Part shown: positions 13,930 to 26,538 of the stretch, in pieces | How the letters are laid out: each line of letters starts with the position of its first letter | Numbering within the stretch: position 1 is the first letter of the stretch | Origin: Phoronis australis | Taxonomy: Eukaryota; Phoronida; Phoronidae | NCBI GenBank assembly: GCA_002633005.1 | Contig: NMRA01000030.1 | Coordinates: 1,599,015 to 1,663,014 of the forward strand | Reading direction: 5' to 3' | Length of the DNA stretch: 64,000 nt | Position numbers and translations under genes: made by a program | The notes under the pieces: model-generated | Seen by the model: only the letters and a program-made list of their open reading frames with translations | The model's database searches: none | What the model was told of the DNA's origin: nothing

Positions 13930-15415
13930 ACTGCTAAACCCTTGAGCCAGGTTTCTAGCTCCTCAGCTCGGTTTTAACCATATATCAATAAAGCATAAAA
14001 ATATTTCCAGGTGATCATCAGTGCAATGGGCCCACATGCGAGGTCTGCGCACGTCTGGTACAACGTGTATCAGACCACCTGCAATTATTTTTTTTAGCTT
14101 TCCAATTTGGAGTGCTCGTCTGCGCGTTAGGTACTAACCTCTCTGGAGAAACACGCATGGAATAACTGAGACTAAAATTAATGCATTTACCGACTGTTTT
14201 TTTTTTGAGACCACTTAAAAACTTGTAGATTTTACTAATGCACTTTTTTGCTCATTTTCAGAAGATATTTTCGAAATTAAAATTTCTTCAGACGGAACAA
14301 AAAGCAACTCAGGGATTGTTTATGCAATGTATCTATTTGTCCCAGGCACTAACCAAAGCCTGTTAGGCCAAAGGAAAAACGCAGCAGACAAATGGAACAC
14401 GCTGGGTGCTTAACAGTTTCGGCCCACGCCTTGGTCATCAAAATATTGTCCACTTGTTTTTTTATTGCAAAACAAAGTACTGAGCTCAAAATTTATGTTG
14501 CATTTTTTTATTAAAGCATTTTGAATTTATTTGAAGAAAATTAAAATACTTGAATTGATAGAGAATGGCCACCAATAAAGTATATCATTGACTTTATTTC
14601 ACTATTATATTGCATACAGTGTAATTGTTACATACAACACACCATGATATAATCAAAAATAAAAGAAGAGATTGAGCAATAAAATTCAAATGCGACTTGG
14701 GTATTTATTTATTTATTTATGATTGCAAAAGCCTGTTAAAGATGAGAAAAAATCAAACAATACGATTATGGGTAATTTATTTGAACAATTGTATTGAGGT
14801 TCAATGATCAACTTGCGCCGACAAAGTCTCAAAGGGTTATAGTTCTGTTCTGGCTGACAAGGTGTTAACAGAGAATGAAGAGAAACTGAAACGAAAAAGT
14901 TAGACAGCAAAGATAAGTGGTGTTAAGTACAACAAGAGCAAAAAGTCAAATAAAGAGGTCACAAACAGAAAATAAGTCTAAGTTCTATCTGGAATAAAAC
15001 AATCCAGGGCTCAGCCGCGATTTATTTTCCAGAACTGAAATTATAAATCAATTTTAATCGATTTAAAAATCGATATACTAGTAGAGCAGTTTGTGGTTGA
15101 AGTAGAATTGCTGTAAACCACTTTCCACTATTTTCTTGGCCTTTTTCTGTGTGGTTTTCTGTTCTTTCAAAAGGCGGCAGCATATGACGACCATAGGAGT
15201 TATTATAAAATGGCTGCCGAAAAGCAATGCACAGTTGAACAACTCGGCATAAGTAAAAGAAAACATTTGAATCAACGAATACTATATATTTGTGAGAGTA
15301 AAATCAAATCCTATTCATATCATAACTTTGAAGTGGAATAATTGGGTGAGTACGACAACAAGCCGGTTTTATGCTTAGGCGGACGACCATTGGGTTTCCG
15401 AGTATATATTTATAT
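13930..15415. other. Intergenic, no gene seen
   Basis: AT-rich sequence with small ORFs only; nothing recognisable between the tRNA-like element and the foldback module. Confidence 0.5.
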
Positions 15416-15512
15416 AGATACAGCTTTGTACCAAGGCTACCATAGACCCCGAAATTGCATACAGCCAGGGTCAAAGTTCTGCTCGTCACCTCGCCGTGAA
15501 ACTTGTTTCAAC
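15416..15512. repeat. Foldback-family module flanking the LINE (left)
   Basis: atacagctttgtaccaaggc, then accccgaaattgcatacagc and tctgctcgtcacctcgccgt match the inverted arm near 13095-13160. Sequence switches abruptly to a LINE endonuclease end at about 15513. Confidence 0.7.
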
Positions 15513-17781
15513 ATGCACATATTGGACCTGGGAAAGTCCAAATGGCCAAACAAGAAATCAAATTGATTTTATTTTAACTACAGACAAAAATATCGTCATG
15601 AACTGTGAAGTGTTAACAAATGTTAACATTGAAAGTGACCACAGAATGGTTAGAGCAAAAATAAGAATCAACGAAAGACTACTAAGGCTTAAAAAAAATA
15701 CAAAGACTGAGACCATTGAAGGCAAACACAGAACACATGGAACAATGCAAAGAGGAATTTCAACTGGCACTACAAAACAGATTTCAAGCTTTAGAAGAAG
15801 AGACTCAATCAATAGATACTGTTAACAAAATCCTAACAGAAGAAATCAAGATCCTACATGAGAAAAAAGGAAAGACAGGCACAAGTCTATCACCTGAAGA
15901 CACTAAAATTCAACAGATGTACACAAAAAGAAAAGAACTGTACAAGAAAGACAAAAAGACAGAAAGAGAAAGAATAGAATGCAATGAACTTAACAAAACA
16001 GTGAAAAATGAAGAGAAATAGATCTTGACGAAAAAGAACAAAGATGATAATGAACACAATTGTAAAAGGAAAATTACCAAAAGAAATCTCCAAGCAAGGA
16101 AATAAAAAGAAGATATCAAAAATGCGAAACTCTAACGGAGAAATAACAATCAACAGAGAAGAAATACTCAAAATATGTGCCGATTTCTACAAAATTTTGT
16201 ATGAGAAAACGATGAATCCACCAGAAAAGATGGGAATCAGGAATCTAGACACAGAACAAGTACCACCTTTTACTTAGGAGGAAGTAGAACATACTCTCAG
16301 AAGGATGAAGAAAAGAAAGGCAACAGGAAATGATGATATTACAAGCGATATAATTTCGGCAGGAGAACAAGAAAAAAAAACAAATACTTGACAAAAGCAT
16401 TCAATGTAATTTTAAGGACCCAAACCATCCCAGAATGCTGGAAAGAAGCAAAAATAATAATATTATTTAAAAAGGAGACCGAAGTGACATAAAAAACTAT
16501 AGACCCATAAGCTTATTAGCCCATACATACAAACTGTTCACAAGGCTATTACAAAATAGAATGGAGAAACAACTGAATGAAAATCAACGCCGAGAACAAG
16601 CAGGGTTTAGAAAGAGCTAATCAACAACAGACCATCTGCAAGCCCTTGGACAAACAACTGAAAAATGTAACGAATTTAACCTGCCACTGTGTGTTGGTTT
16701 CATAGATTATGAAAAGGCTTTTGATTCAATTGAACACTTTGCCATCATTGAAGCCCTAAAAACATCAACATAAATGAAACGTATGTAAAATTCCGGCAAA
16801 ATATTTTTCAGATGCCACCGCCAGAATACACATCGACAACCACGTCTCTGAAAGATTCAACATAAAGAGAGGAGTTAGACAGGGAGACCCAATTTCACCT
16901 AAACTGTTTACATTGACAATGGAAGAAATCTTCAAATCTTCAGACCCTCAGAGGGGAATAAACATAGACGGAGAACATCTAACAGACCTAAGATTTGCAG
17001 ATGATGTTGCTTTGTGCACAGAAGACATAATACAATTAGAAACAAATTTAAATATACTGAATGAAGAAAGTAACAATATAGGATTAAAAATACACAAGGA
17101 CAAGACAAAGTAAACGACAAATTTTGAAACAGACGAACAAGTAATGGTGGAGAACAAGATCATTGAAAGAGTCACACAATACAAATACCTGGAACAAACT
17201 ATACAAATGGGAAACCGTATGACCAATGAAAAATAAATCCGAATAAGAGCTGGGTGGAGTTGCTTTGGAAAAAACAGAGAAATATTCTTAGATAAGAACA
17301 TACCCATATCCCTGAAAAGAAAAGTATTTGACCATTGCATCACCCCCACAATCACCTTTGGATGCCAAACATGGACCTTAACAAAACAAACAGTTGCCAA
17401 GCTAAGAACAACACAGAGAGCAATGGAGAGAAAAATGCTCGGAATAAAGTTACTAGACAGGATTCCACACACAGAGATAAGGGAACGAACAGAAGTCATG
17501 GACATAATCAAGACAATTCTGAAATTGAAATGGAGGTGGGACGGACACGTCGCCAGAGCACAGGACAACAGATGGACAAAAAGATGCACAGAGTGGCAAC
17601 CCAGATATGGAAAGAGATCAAGAGGACGGCCCCAAGCCAGATGGAGAGATGACTTCGTGAAGACGAGAGGCACAACGTGGATGAGAGCGACAAGAGACAG
17701 AACAAATTGGAAGGCATTGTCGGAGGGCTACATCCTGCAGTGGATGGACAATGCCTAGGTACAAGGTACAAGGTATAAGGT
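15513..17781 (+). pseudogene. Broken non-LTR retrotransposon (LINE), 5'-truncated
   Basis: It begins inside the C-terminal end of an APE-type (EEP) endonuclease (TWESPNGQTRNQIDFI, then SDHRMVRAKI). Reverse transcriptase blocks follow: GFIDYEKAFDSIEH (16696), RQGDPISP..LF (16877) and FADDVALCTED (16993). The C-terminal part reads WDGHVARAQDNRW (17540) and RGRPQARWRDDF (17618). Stops (for example 16018-16020, 16276-16278) and frameshifts break the frame, so it is dead. The 3' end is a short (gtacaag)n tail at 17757-17781. The foldback module resumes right after, so the LINE probably inserted into that element. Clade (RTE, jockey or ingi-like) is not decided. Confidence 0.88.
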
Positions 17782-17784
17782 ACT

Positions 17785-17890
17785 TTTTACCCACATCGGC
17801 GCAAAGCTGTATATTTAGTATACAGCTTTGTACCAAGGCTAAGTGGTACCTAGCTGTATTTTGACGATAGTCTTTATACAGGTAGCTGGC
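17785..17890. repeat. Foldback-family module flanking the LINE (right)
   Basis: cccacatcggcgcaaagctg, then atacagctttgtaccaaggc and tagctgtattttgacgatag are the terminal and inner motifs of the foldback family, placed immediately after the LINE tail. Confidence 0.75.
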
Positions 17891-19640
17891 TGGTTACCCT
17901 GTCTCAAGAGTTTTTTTGCTGAAGCGTAGACGAGTTGACATACTCGTGTATTTGAACGAAAGCAAAAAACGAGAAGGTTACTTTTTCTTATCACTTTACA
18001 ACTATTTGAAGAGACTGTAAAATGTGTGTAATACTCTTCTGTCGGTACGCGTGCACTTACAGATTTAAAAAACTGGATGCTAGTCGCGATCTCAAAACTT
18101 AAAAAATTAGCCTTGGCATAAATAGCACGAACTTGACGTGAATAATTGGCTTCTTAAAATCACTGGCGCTTGAATTTATGTGCTCTCCGATCACCACAGA
18201 CGTCACTCAATATGTTTTTTATATGGTTAAGAGTCATCTGAAAATTTGAGTTTTTATGCTTAAAATTCTATGCTGAAGCCTTTTATTGTTATCTCCTTTG
18301 TGTTGCTACAGATAACGAATTGTGACAAAAAAGTTGGATTCTCTCCAGTGGACTTGGCTTAGATCACCAACGTCTTAATGGGAATTATTCACCAGTATTA
18401 TTCAGAGATTTCACTGATATGATCCTATTATTTGCAGAATTGCTTGATCGCTTATTTTTAGTGTTTGCGTTACTGTCTAACTGTAAGAATTAGCCTACAC
18501 AATGCCTGTCTGACGTACATGTATTTAAGTTATGCAGTTGAAACGAACCAAAGACGATTTCGAATACGTTATAAAGTGTTTCAAACAACTGGCAAGAGAC
18601 GCGACGTTTTCTGGGAAAAAATTATTTTCCGGTGAAAATTCAACCGTTTGCGGTGCTTCTTCAATTATACCAAGTCCTAAAGAGCTTACCTTCAAAAGCC
18701 ACCTTTCACCAATATATGTTTTCCTAATTAATGTCCCGAGACTGGAGTCTCTGACTTGGCGTGCAGGATTGATGGTAGCACCGTTGGCCAATATCACGGT
18801 ATACAATGTAAGCAATCGTTTAAACGACTAGCTTTTTATGGTAATGCAATCCTCTGCTTTGTTGACTCAGCAATCAGCAGATTCGTGCCACTAGCAACAG
18901 CTAAAGTAATAGAGAAAGTTTGCTGAGTGAGAAAGTTACACAGGGAAACTGTCGGCGCAAAACGATAGTTGGTTAATTGATTATTAACGGTGACATCTAT
19001 TTATAAATCTTTAGGCCCTCGACTTTTGATACTTCAGAAAACAAAGTAAACAATGTCTCTGTGCAATACCATTTTTTCGCCCGTTCTCACATAAAGTACC
19101 CAATAACGGTAAAGATATAATTTAAAAGAAATATTAGATTTTCCATGAACTAAGCATTTGAAGTCATTCCTTTTCAGTGTATAGCAAACTATGTGCAATT
19201 GGCACCCTGGATATTCATTTTTGAGGAAGTTGTAACACTTTTAATTTTTACACTCCCCTCTACCATTTTGATAACAGCAACGACACCTCCGACGGTACAG
19301 ACCTAAAGATGTTTCTATTACTTCTAAAATTGGGTATCAACTTAATTTTAAGTCAGATGTCGTACAGGTAAAAACCTGTTAGTGGCACTATCTTGCTGTG
19401 TAATAGCGGTAAAGACATAGCGCTACAGACGTAGCATTATCCAGGTACTTTTTGATACTGGGGTTAGATATTATTTCATGTGTCAAAACTTCATCCAGGT
19501 AAAGATTGTAACTATATGTAATCAACTTATTTTGACACAATAAAAGTTAGGATAATAATATCTACTTGATCTGTAAAAACAGCGAGGATAGTAAAGGCAC
19601 ACGAAATGTAGGGCAGTTTGGAATTTTCTTACCTTTTAGG
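17891..19640. other. Intergenic, no gene supported
   Basis: A 99-codon plus-strand ORF (18532-18831) overlaps a 96-codon minus ORF; neither shows a known motif or splice-flanked exon shape. Otherwise AT-rich with nothing recognised. Confidence 0.45.
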
Positions 19641-21129
19641 TTACGTGAGACCCAAAAAAGTTTGCAAATTTCTGCTTTCTAAAACTATATACAGCAGCGC
19701 CGATTCCGCCTGCAGGACCTTTTCCGGCTATGTGATTTTCGAGAAAGTACCATGCCACGTGTTAAGATTTTAAATCAAAAGGATCCCATGTAAGAGTTTG
19801 AAATTCATAATTGTTCTTGTACTGGCTGCTGGGACCATCAGAAACAAAATGTATGGTGTCGATTCCACGTGACCTGAGATCTCGTAGGACAGGATGCAAG
19901 TGGGCCCAAACTGCTGCGTAGTTGTGCCTGGTGTCCGAACTCATAATGCAATAACACCTGGTCAAATGTTTCCCATCTGTCGTCACAGTAGCATGACACG
20001 TGTGTAGGGAAACGTGCTCTGCTTGCTCCAAAATGCATAGACAGGACTTCAACTGTTACCTTACATTGATAATTTTCACTGAAATCAATCTGCAAGAAGC
20101 TCTCATGTTCTTTCAGCTTGAAAGAGCATGAGAGAGGTACTTTTCAGATGGGGAATCTCAGAAAATTGATGGTGAATTCGAAATTCTTGGTGCATAAGGA
20201 CTTTGAAATTTGATATTAGCAATAGTGTCCTTCTTTTCAATCTTCTTTGTCACTCTCATTTCCACTGCTGCATTTTGGTTCTTTGGTTTCCAGAACAGTG
20301 TTCCATTCACTATAGGAAATGTTATCGATTGACGTTGTCAGTTTTTTCCCTGTGTAGATGTTATGATTTTTGTTTTTGCAGTTCTTACATTCATACATGC
20401 ATCTTTGATTTCTTGTACAGCATACCAACCTTGCGATGAAACTTTTAAGATTGGGTGTAGCCAAAGGACCGTGTAAATAAAGTTTCGATGCTATTAAGTT
20501 CGGCGTTGCAAGTGTACATTGAATGCCACTGCGTCTCCGTTCTTGACACTTGGTGGTACAACATAAAATGGGCGTAGGCGGGTGAAGTTCGGATACGACA
20601 ACATGGTTCCAGGATTTTCTATATAAAACTCCTTAAACAAATTCCTCATTGTGTCATACAGAAACCGTTTATGGCGTTTGTCTTTGGAATGTGTCATTGT
20701 TTCACGTTTCCTAGGTGAGGGCATACTGTTGTCACCTCTGTCATAAAAACGAACTATCTTGTCTTTTGTTATACCAAAGACAGTTCTTTGTTTTCTGTTA
20801 TGTTGTAGGATACCCATCTTCTGCGTGTTGTTCTTGAGGCAAAATTCAGACAGTGACAGCTGAGCCTTAGCCTTGTTCAGCATTCTGTATTTCTTCAAAA
20901 TCAGTCAGACTACAGCTTGATGATTAAGCTTTTTCTCTTTCAGCCCTTTAATTTGACCTTTCAATTTCAGTTGAACATCAACACCTAGTGCAAACCCAAA
21001 GGTAAAGTCCCGTCTTATTTGCACAGTGTTTCCAGATCGCAACAACGCGGTAACTTTAGAGGCAGGAGAAACAAAGCAATGCTTTGAAATAGGTTGCTTC
21101 TTATACTGTGACACTTTGTTTGTGTCTTT

Positions 21130-23565
21130 CAGGCCCGTAGCCAGGAAAGGCTCCAGCCCCGGCCTATCCGTTAAAGATGGGATAACAACAACAAAACTGT
21201 TGCAGCTACTGGTCCTACTAACTACAATGATAACTTTTGAATTGGGTTCACGTAATCATCGGGCCGTACCCGGTCAACTTCGCCCGAATGGTGCTTGATG
21301 ATGGGGTCGTGCAGACGATTAGAGAAGGCTTTATGTTATTCATCGGTATTGAACGCGCGTGGTGGTTACAACATAGGTAACACGGTACTCTAGAAGTAAA
21401 TGTCTATACCTAGATATAATAGACTATATTGCAGAGAGCTCCCAAAAAGTAGTGCGGCGTGAACGTCTTGAAATCGACCAAGAAACAAAATAGCAGAGTA
21501 GTTCTTTCTGCTATTTTTATTGTGGCAGAGTACGGTAAAGTGCAGACATTTTCAAATTTCCACTTTGGCTCTTAATAGGTAGATGATATGCGTGCGTGTA
21601 CACGTGAGTGCGTTTCCATTCTTTTAAATTCAGAACACGGCGATGATAATTAAGTTCGCTATAGGCAGTCCTCCGTCGTTGCAAAAAAAAATCAGACATT
21701 TAACTACATGGACGGCGCACCATAGGGGGTTGGGGGGATATAGTCCCCACTTTTTTCAGTGCTGCGCCCCCCATGGTCTATGGGCGATGCACCACAGGGA
21801 GGCTATAGCCCTCATTTTTAAGTGCTACACCGCCCATGAACTACCGCATTTTCTTGCACTAAGAAAACCCCGACGAGCATGTTTATATTATTAGGGAATG
21901 GTAGGTCTAGACCTTATAAAAAACTTTGGTCAATGAAGAAAGTCTTCTCTTGTCAATCAGTGCCAATGGCGCACAGCCTCTCAGGCGTCATACGAGCAAC
22001 AAAGTTGATGGAAAAGATTTCCAAGGTTACATGTTATTATTCCGTAGGTTCACTATTCCAAAACTCCACTTGGAATCGCTAATGATAAGTTACGAAAAAT
22101 GTCACATTTTGGCTAAAGATTTGGAATCGCGATTGATCTGTCACGAAAAAAGCTGTGTTGAATGAGCAGCTCACAGGTGTGTACCGCACGTTGGCTCTGT
22201 TTCGATAGGCTTGTGGTCGTCTTAACGTGTCATGATACATTTACACTCTCTGCCCCTCCTGTATGCCCCTCTACTTGCTGCCACGTGTATTTCACTTTTT
22301 ATTTAGCTTCGTATGTATTCATTCCACTTATTGCTTGATGATGAGACATGCAGTTTCGAAACATAGCCAGTGTTTTAATTTGTTTGTTTCTTACGCCTCT
22401 CAGTGTTTTGATACATAGCTGTACACCTGAAGACAGGAGACAGTTTCGACGCTATATGTATTAGCGACTCTGTATCAACCTTTCCAACAAAAAGTTTAGT
22501 CGTGTTTTCAACGAAATTTGTGTTAACGAAGGGCTGCTACCGAACTATACTGATTTTAAAAATGCCAGAACGTACTCATTTTCCATCGTAAGAGATGCGG
22601 GCAATTTCGTATGTGCATTTTAATCAGTAATACCCGGACGCGTTGTTTTCGCTATAGGTACATGTACATGTACACCACTCAGCTCATCTAAATACCGAAG
22701 TATCGTTTATTGTTGCATGCAAAGCATAAAAATTATACCCGAGTTCGAAATTTTAGATATTTTCGGAGTAGTGAACCTTCGGAGAAATGTACCTCCAGAG
22801 ATGTAACTCGCAAAAATACAACCAGGTAAAGTGGCCTACTGCTAACCACATTTAGTTTTTACCCGGCCGTGCACAAGGTTCTTTGGGTGAGGTTGTGGCG
22901 CAGCGGCCTTAAACTCTTCAGTCGCGTTGCGTTGCGATCTTGACATGGATTTGATGAATGCGTCGTGGTTGATAATTCATCAGTATTCCGACTTCATATC
23001 GTTCTAAAAATGCAAGTGTGTACTTATTTTAAGACATGCGGGCAATTTCGCATGCACAAGCATACACACGAAATCTGACCACCGTTTCTAGTGAGCAGTG
23101 AACCTTCGAAATAGTGAACCTCCGGACTAGAGAACCTTCGAAACAGTGGGCTGTTACCGATTCCAGCGATGTAAGCAACTTAAATAACACGCAAAAATAA
23201 AACCGAATAAACAATTTCGTCAAGTCATTAGCCGCTTAAACTTTATATTTCCGTCCGATATGTAATGAGGTGTAATCACTCATTTAAGCATGGCTGATTT
23301 GGCAGGTGGTAATGCGAGAACGTTCTCTTTCTGGACCGCAACCGAATTTGTGTCCCGTTCTTTGCTAGTAACCGTCACAGCGTACTCATTTCTGGTATTA
23401 CAAAATCTGTCTCATCTCATGAACGTAGAGCTGAGAGCTATCGTTATGTATACTGATCCCCACCCATAATTAACTTGAAGCTGCGACAAAGGCCTTACCG
23501 AAATTTCTACAGTCCACCGTTCTAGAAATTCGAACCGCCCCCGCTCAGTGCTGGCTACGGGCCTG
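21130..23565. mobile_element. 2436-bp element with 15-bp terminal inverted repeats, TSD tcttt
   Basis: The left end CAGGCCCGTAGCCAG is matched exactly by the inverted right end (23551-23565). Target duplication tcttt lies at 21125-21129 and 23566-23570. The interior has no transposase; it holds a gctatagccc-type repeat (21706-21850), a tRNA-like stretch near 22890-22960, and a pair of related blocks (22565 and 23005, agacatgcgggcaatttcg-like). Terminal CAG and short TSD suggest a hAT-like non-autonomous element (inference). Confidence 0.85.
21706..21850. repeat. gctatagccc / gcgccgcccatg dispersed repeat
   Basis: Palindrome-prone GC-rich block with ggcgcacca, gatatagtcccc and ctatagccctc phrases. 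A related block lies at 57895-58032, and a short fragment ggtgcgccgcccatgaaaaa at 62829. Lies inside the 2436-bp element. Confidence 0.65.
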
Positions 23566-23613
23566 TCTTTAACTGTTTGATCTTGTTCTTGTATTTCTTT
23601 AGTGTATTGTTGT

Positions 23614-24463
23614 CAGTGGCGGATCTAGGATATCACAAGGGGGGGCCCAACATTTTGTCTGAAAACATTTGCGCAAAGCACGATTAGATGCGCATAGCAC
23701 CGAATGGGGGGAGGAAAATTTTTCTGTTTTTTCCTCTAAAAATCAAGCATTTTCCTTGATTCCTGAAGTATTATCCAAGAAAAAATGCAAAGAAAAAGAA
23801 AAGCAAAAAACGGAGAACGTGTCAAACATGAAAAAGCGCAAAAATCACAAACACGAACTCATGACCTGGCGGAGAGAGAGCTCGTGCTTTACTACTGCAC
23901 CACCACGACTTTACTCGTGAGTTGATAATGAGAGACCTCCTTGTTTATGGTCCACAGCGTTTGCGCGCGAAACAAACTTCTTTTTGTATTGCTTAATACA
24001 CTTTTTATATTTTGTGCAATCAGTTCGTAAAAAAATTGTTGTAATATAGTCTTCAATTGCCCAAGACACCAAATCCGTTTTTTGTGTTGGCATTAATGAC
24101 GTAATTGCTTTGGAAATCGTCTAAGTTAAAGTTTGACAAAGAGAGAATTATGAGTTTCTGAGTGATTCACTAAGGCTTCGATTAAAATTCACATCTTACC
24201 AGCAGCTTCTGTTTTTTCATCGCCACTCAGATTCCATTTTCCTTAAAAATGAAGTAATTTTCTTCATTGCACAGTGAAGCAGACGACGGAAACGGAGTCT
24301 TAGTGCGCAGCGCCACTGCCGGTCGCCTGGGATATCGCGGGAGAGCCTATACTTAGCCACAGTTTCGTTACGATTGAGCCGTGCTCTGAATTTGACACAT
24401 TGGATCTGAGCCNTTTTATTTTTTTGCGGCAGCCTTCTGACCCCCCCCCTCATTCCGCCTATG
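23614..24463. mobile_element. 850-bp element with short inverted ends, TSD gttgt
   Basis: Left end CAGTGGCGGATCTAGG followed by a G-run; right end a C-run then cattccgcctatg. Target duplication gttgt is at 23609-23613 and 24464-24468. Near 23830-23905 the minus strand carries a tRNA-like A/B-box segment (gtggtggtgcagtagtaaagc, then gtcatgagttcgtg). An N at 24413 lies inside. Confidence 0.75.
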
Positions 24464-24774
24464 GTTGTGTTTCACTGTTGCTTTGTTGGAGGTGTTTGGT
24501 TAGTGCATCGTTCGTGTACTTTTATTGCACGTCTCCCCGTTTTTCTCCTTCATTCAAGTCGTGCACTGTTTTCAGCATCCCAACTTGTTTCCTTTGTTGA
24601 TACCTTAGCTTTTCTGTTACCAAGTATGCCTCGTACCTTTCAGGACCAGCTTTCGTCCTTTCTCAACTTTTTCTCATTGCCTCAGCATTGGATTTCGTAT
24701 TACCTACCATTATGTTTAACTTCAAGATAAAACAGAATGAAATAACAAGAGCAAACCACACCTTTGAAATCAGT

Positions 24775-25340
24775 GAAGTCGATAAGCTTATACGAGTGTT
24801 AATTGATATCACTAGAACATGAAAGTCTGTCAGAAGTGGACTGACACTGTTCTTAGTTTAATTAACCTGTTCTATTGTTCTGATTGTGTTCTAGCAGATA
24901 GTTATTCATTGGCATGACCCCCGAGGTCAGGACAGCGATGATGTAATTTGTTTTCCAAAGAATAGTTTTGAACATTCTAGAAGAATCTAGCATGTGAGTG
25001 ATCAATGTAATCAGTAACATTCCAGAGCCTAGGATATGTTTGTAGAATGATTGGGTAGATTTGGGAAAGTTCTAGAATGTGCTTGAATTGATGAAAATTT
25101 CTAGAACATTCTATAGATACCAAAGCACAGATGTGTGACAGTTAGTTGAAAGTTAGCAATAAGAGAGTTACAGTTAAGTTGCAGTGAAGACAATCAGCAA
25201 TTACAGCGATAGCCAATGGAGACCCAGCTTTTGAGACAGCAAGTTATTGAGTCAAAGAGTGCCAACAGTTGCCGGAAGTGTCTCAAAAGTTCATCATAAG
25301 TCAAGGCTTCGCAGCACTGGTTGGAGCATGAAATGGACAT
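24775..25340. promoter_or_regulatory. Cluster of heat-shock-element-like motifs
   Basis: 25099-25111 is a perfect three-unit HSE (TTCtaGAAcaTTC). 24970-24987 reads GAAcaTTCtaGAAgaATC, three perfect units and a weak fourth. A further TTCtaGAA lies at 25070-25077. No gene follows directly downstream on either strand except decayed repeats, so this may be the promoter of a mobile element (possibly a solo LTR). Regulatory function is inferred. Confidence 0.45.
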
Positions 25341-25639
25341 TACTCGGACGTTTTGTTTGACTGGACTTGTGAACGTACGGTCGAGATTAATAACTCGAAT
25401 CAGTATTCAGTCTATCGCCGCACTGAAAGCTATTAGCACCGGGCGGTATCAACCTGCACCCACCCACACACGGGGAAAGACGTGGCACAGTAAAAAATTG
25501 CCTGCCTGGGTCTCAAGTCTGTTTTTTTTTTGTATTGTCAAATCTGTATCCAAATCAGTTCTGTCCAATATTCCGGTTTGTAAGGATGTCTTTGAGTGAA
25601 AGTGATACATTTATTATGGGTACATGTACCTGATTCAAG

Positions 25640-26070
25640 GAGAAAGGATGGGGCGGAAGAAAAATCGCAAGGGAGTTACCAGGAAAACGGTGGGTCATGT
25701 GACTGTAAATAGACTTATTACTAAAATACGCAACACAGGGTTTGTCGCGCAAAAGTGGCAGTGGGAAACTAAAGACATGTTTGAAAGAAAACGAGGATCG
25801 TATTGAGGAACGGATTCAATCCCAGGAGGACATCCCGGCCCCACATGTCCCAGAGAGAAGTCGCAAGGGATTTACAAGTGAGCAAGTCATCAGTGCAAAG
25901 AATGGCGAAAAAACTGGAGTTAAAACCCTTCAAACGACTGTGGGTATCACGGAGAGATCAAAATACTAGAAAGAAAAGGAAAACTCGATGCTGCTACTTG
26001 CATCACCGCTGTTCAGCCACTGATGTGAAAAGAATCACTTTCAAAGACTTAACGGCTAGAAATTGCTAAG
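25640..26070 (+). pseudogene. Decayed transposase DNA-binding fragment (Tc1/IS630-like)
   Basis: Pieces in two frames read NRLITKIRNTGFVAQK, then MSQREVARDLQVSKSSVQRM and KPFKRLWVSRRDQNTR. This is the helix-turn-helix layout seen at the N-terminus of Tc1/mariner-type transposases (first HTH, basic linker, SQR..A..LQVS second HTH). A frameshift lies near 25800-25850 and no DDE catalytic part follows. A dead fragment. Confidence 0.6.
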
Positions 26071-26538
26071 GCTGTTTTCAGACTAGTTATATCACCAATA
26101 ACGTCACTTAAAAAAATATCGAAATATCTGTGAAACGTACAGAGCGTAAAATTCCATAATTTTACTAGTTTACTAACACGCCTTGAAGTCTGCTGCGACA
26201 GGCTCTTTCTCTCGTTCGTTTTTACGCATTTAGTTGATCTGGATTGCAACTGCTCAAGCACATCGTAAAACCATTTTGTTCACAACCAATGTTTGTCCGG
26301 CTATTGTTGTATTAACACGTGACCGCGCCCTAGTTGGTTGCTTAATTAATGTCAGATCATTAGACAACGTCACTTCGACGTATTTGTCATCTTCCTTACC
26401 CAAAAGAAAATAGTGACAAACAAAATGACTATACAAAGCAAACTCGTACCCCCCAAGGTAAAAGTGCTGAGCTTCCAGTGAAACCCTGTTTTGACATTTA
26501 AGAAAATAACTCATGCTTATATTGCTTACATGTATATG

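Larger units (their letters stand above)
19640..24710 (-). pseudogene. Decayed intronless ORF of an unnamed repetitive protein family, split by two transposon insertions
   Basis: Met at 24710 opens a frame rich in Arg/Lys/Glu (PERYEAYLVTEKLRYQQRK). Removing insertions 21130-23565 and 23614-24463 with one 5-bp duplicate each takes out 2441 and 855 bp and leaves one frame down to 20518. The three in-frame stops (24663-24665, 24522-24524, 20905-20907) include two TGA. Frameshifts follow. Later pieces carry FYDRGDN, YPNFTRLRPFYVV, RCMYECKNCKNK, DFSENYQCK, FVSDGPSSQYKN and an AGKGPAGGIG variant of an HGKGxxDGxG-like motif. I associate this motif set with large, multi-copy, uncharacterised metazoan proteins; function unknown, transposon origin possible. 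Original length would be roughly 560 aa. Not expressed as is. Confidence 0.75.

Noticed and set aside
18532-18831. 99-codon plus-strand ORF (and its antisense partner)
   Set aside because: No motif, no splice context, open on both strands; no support as a gene.
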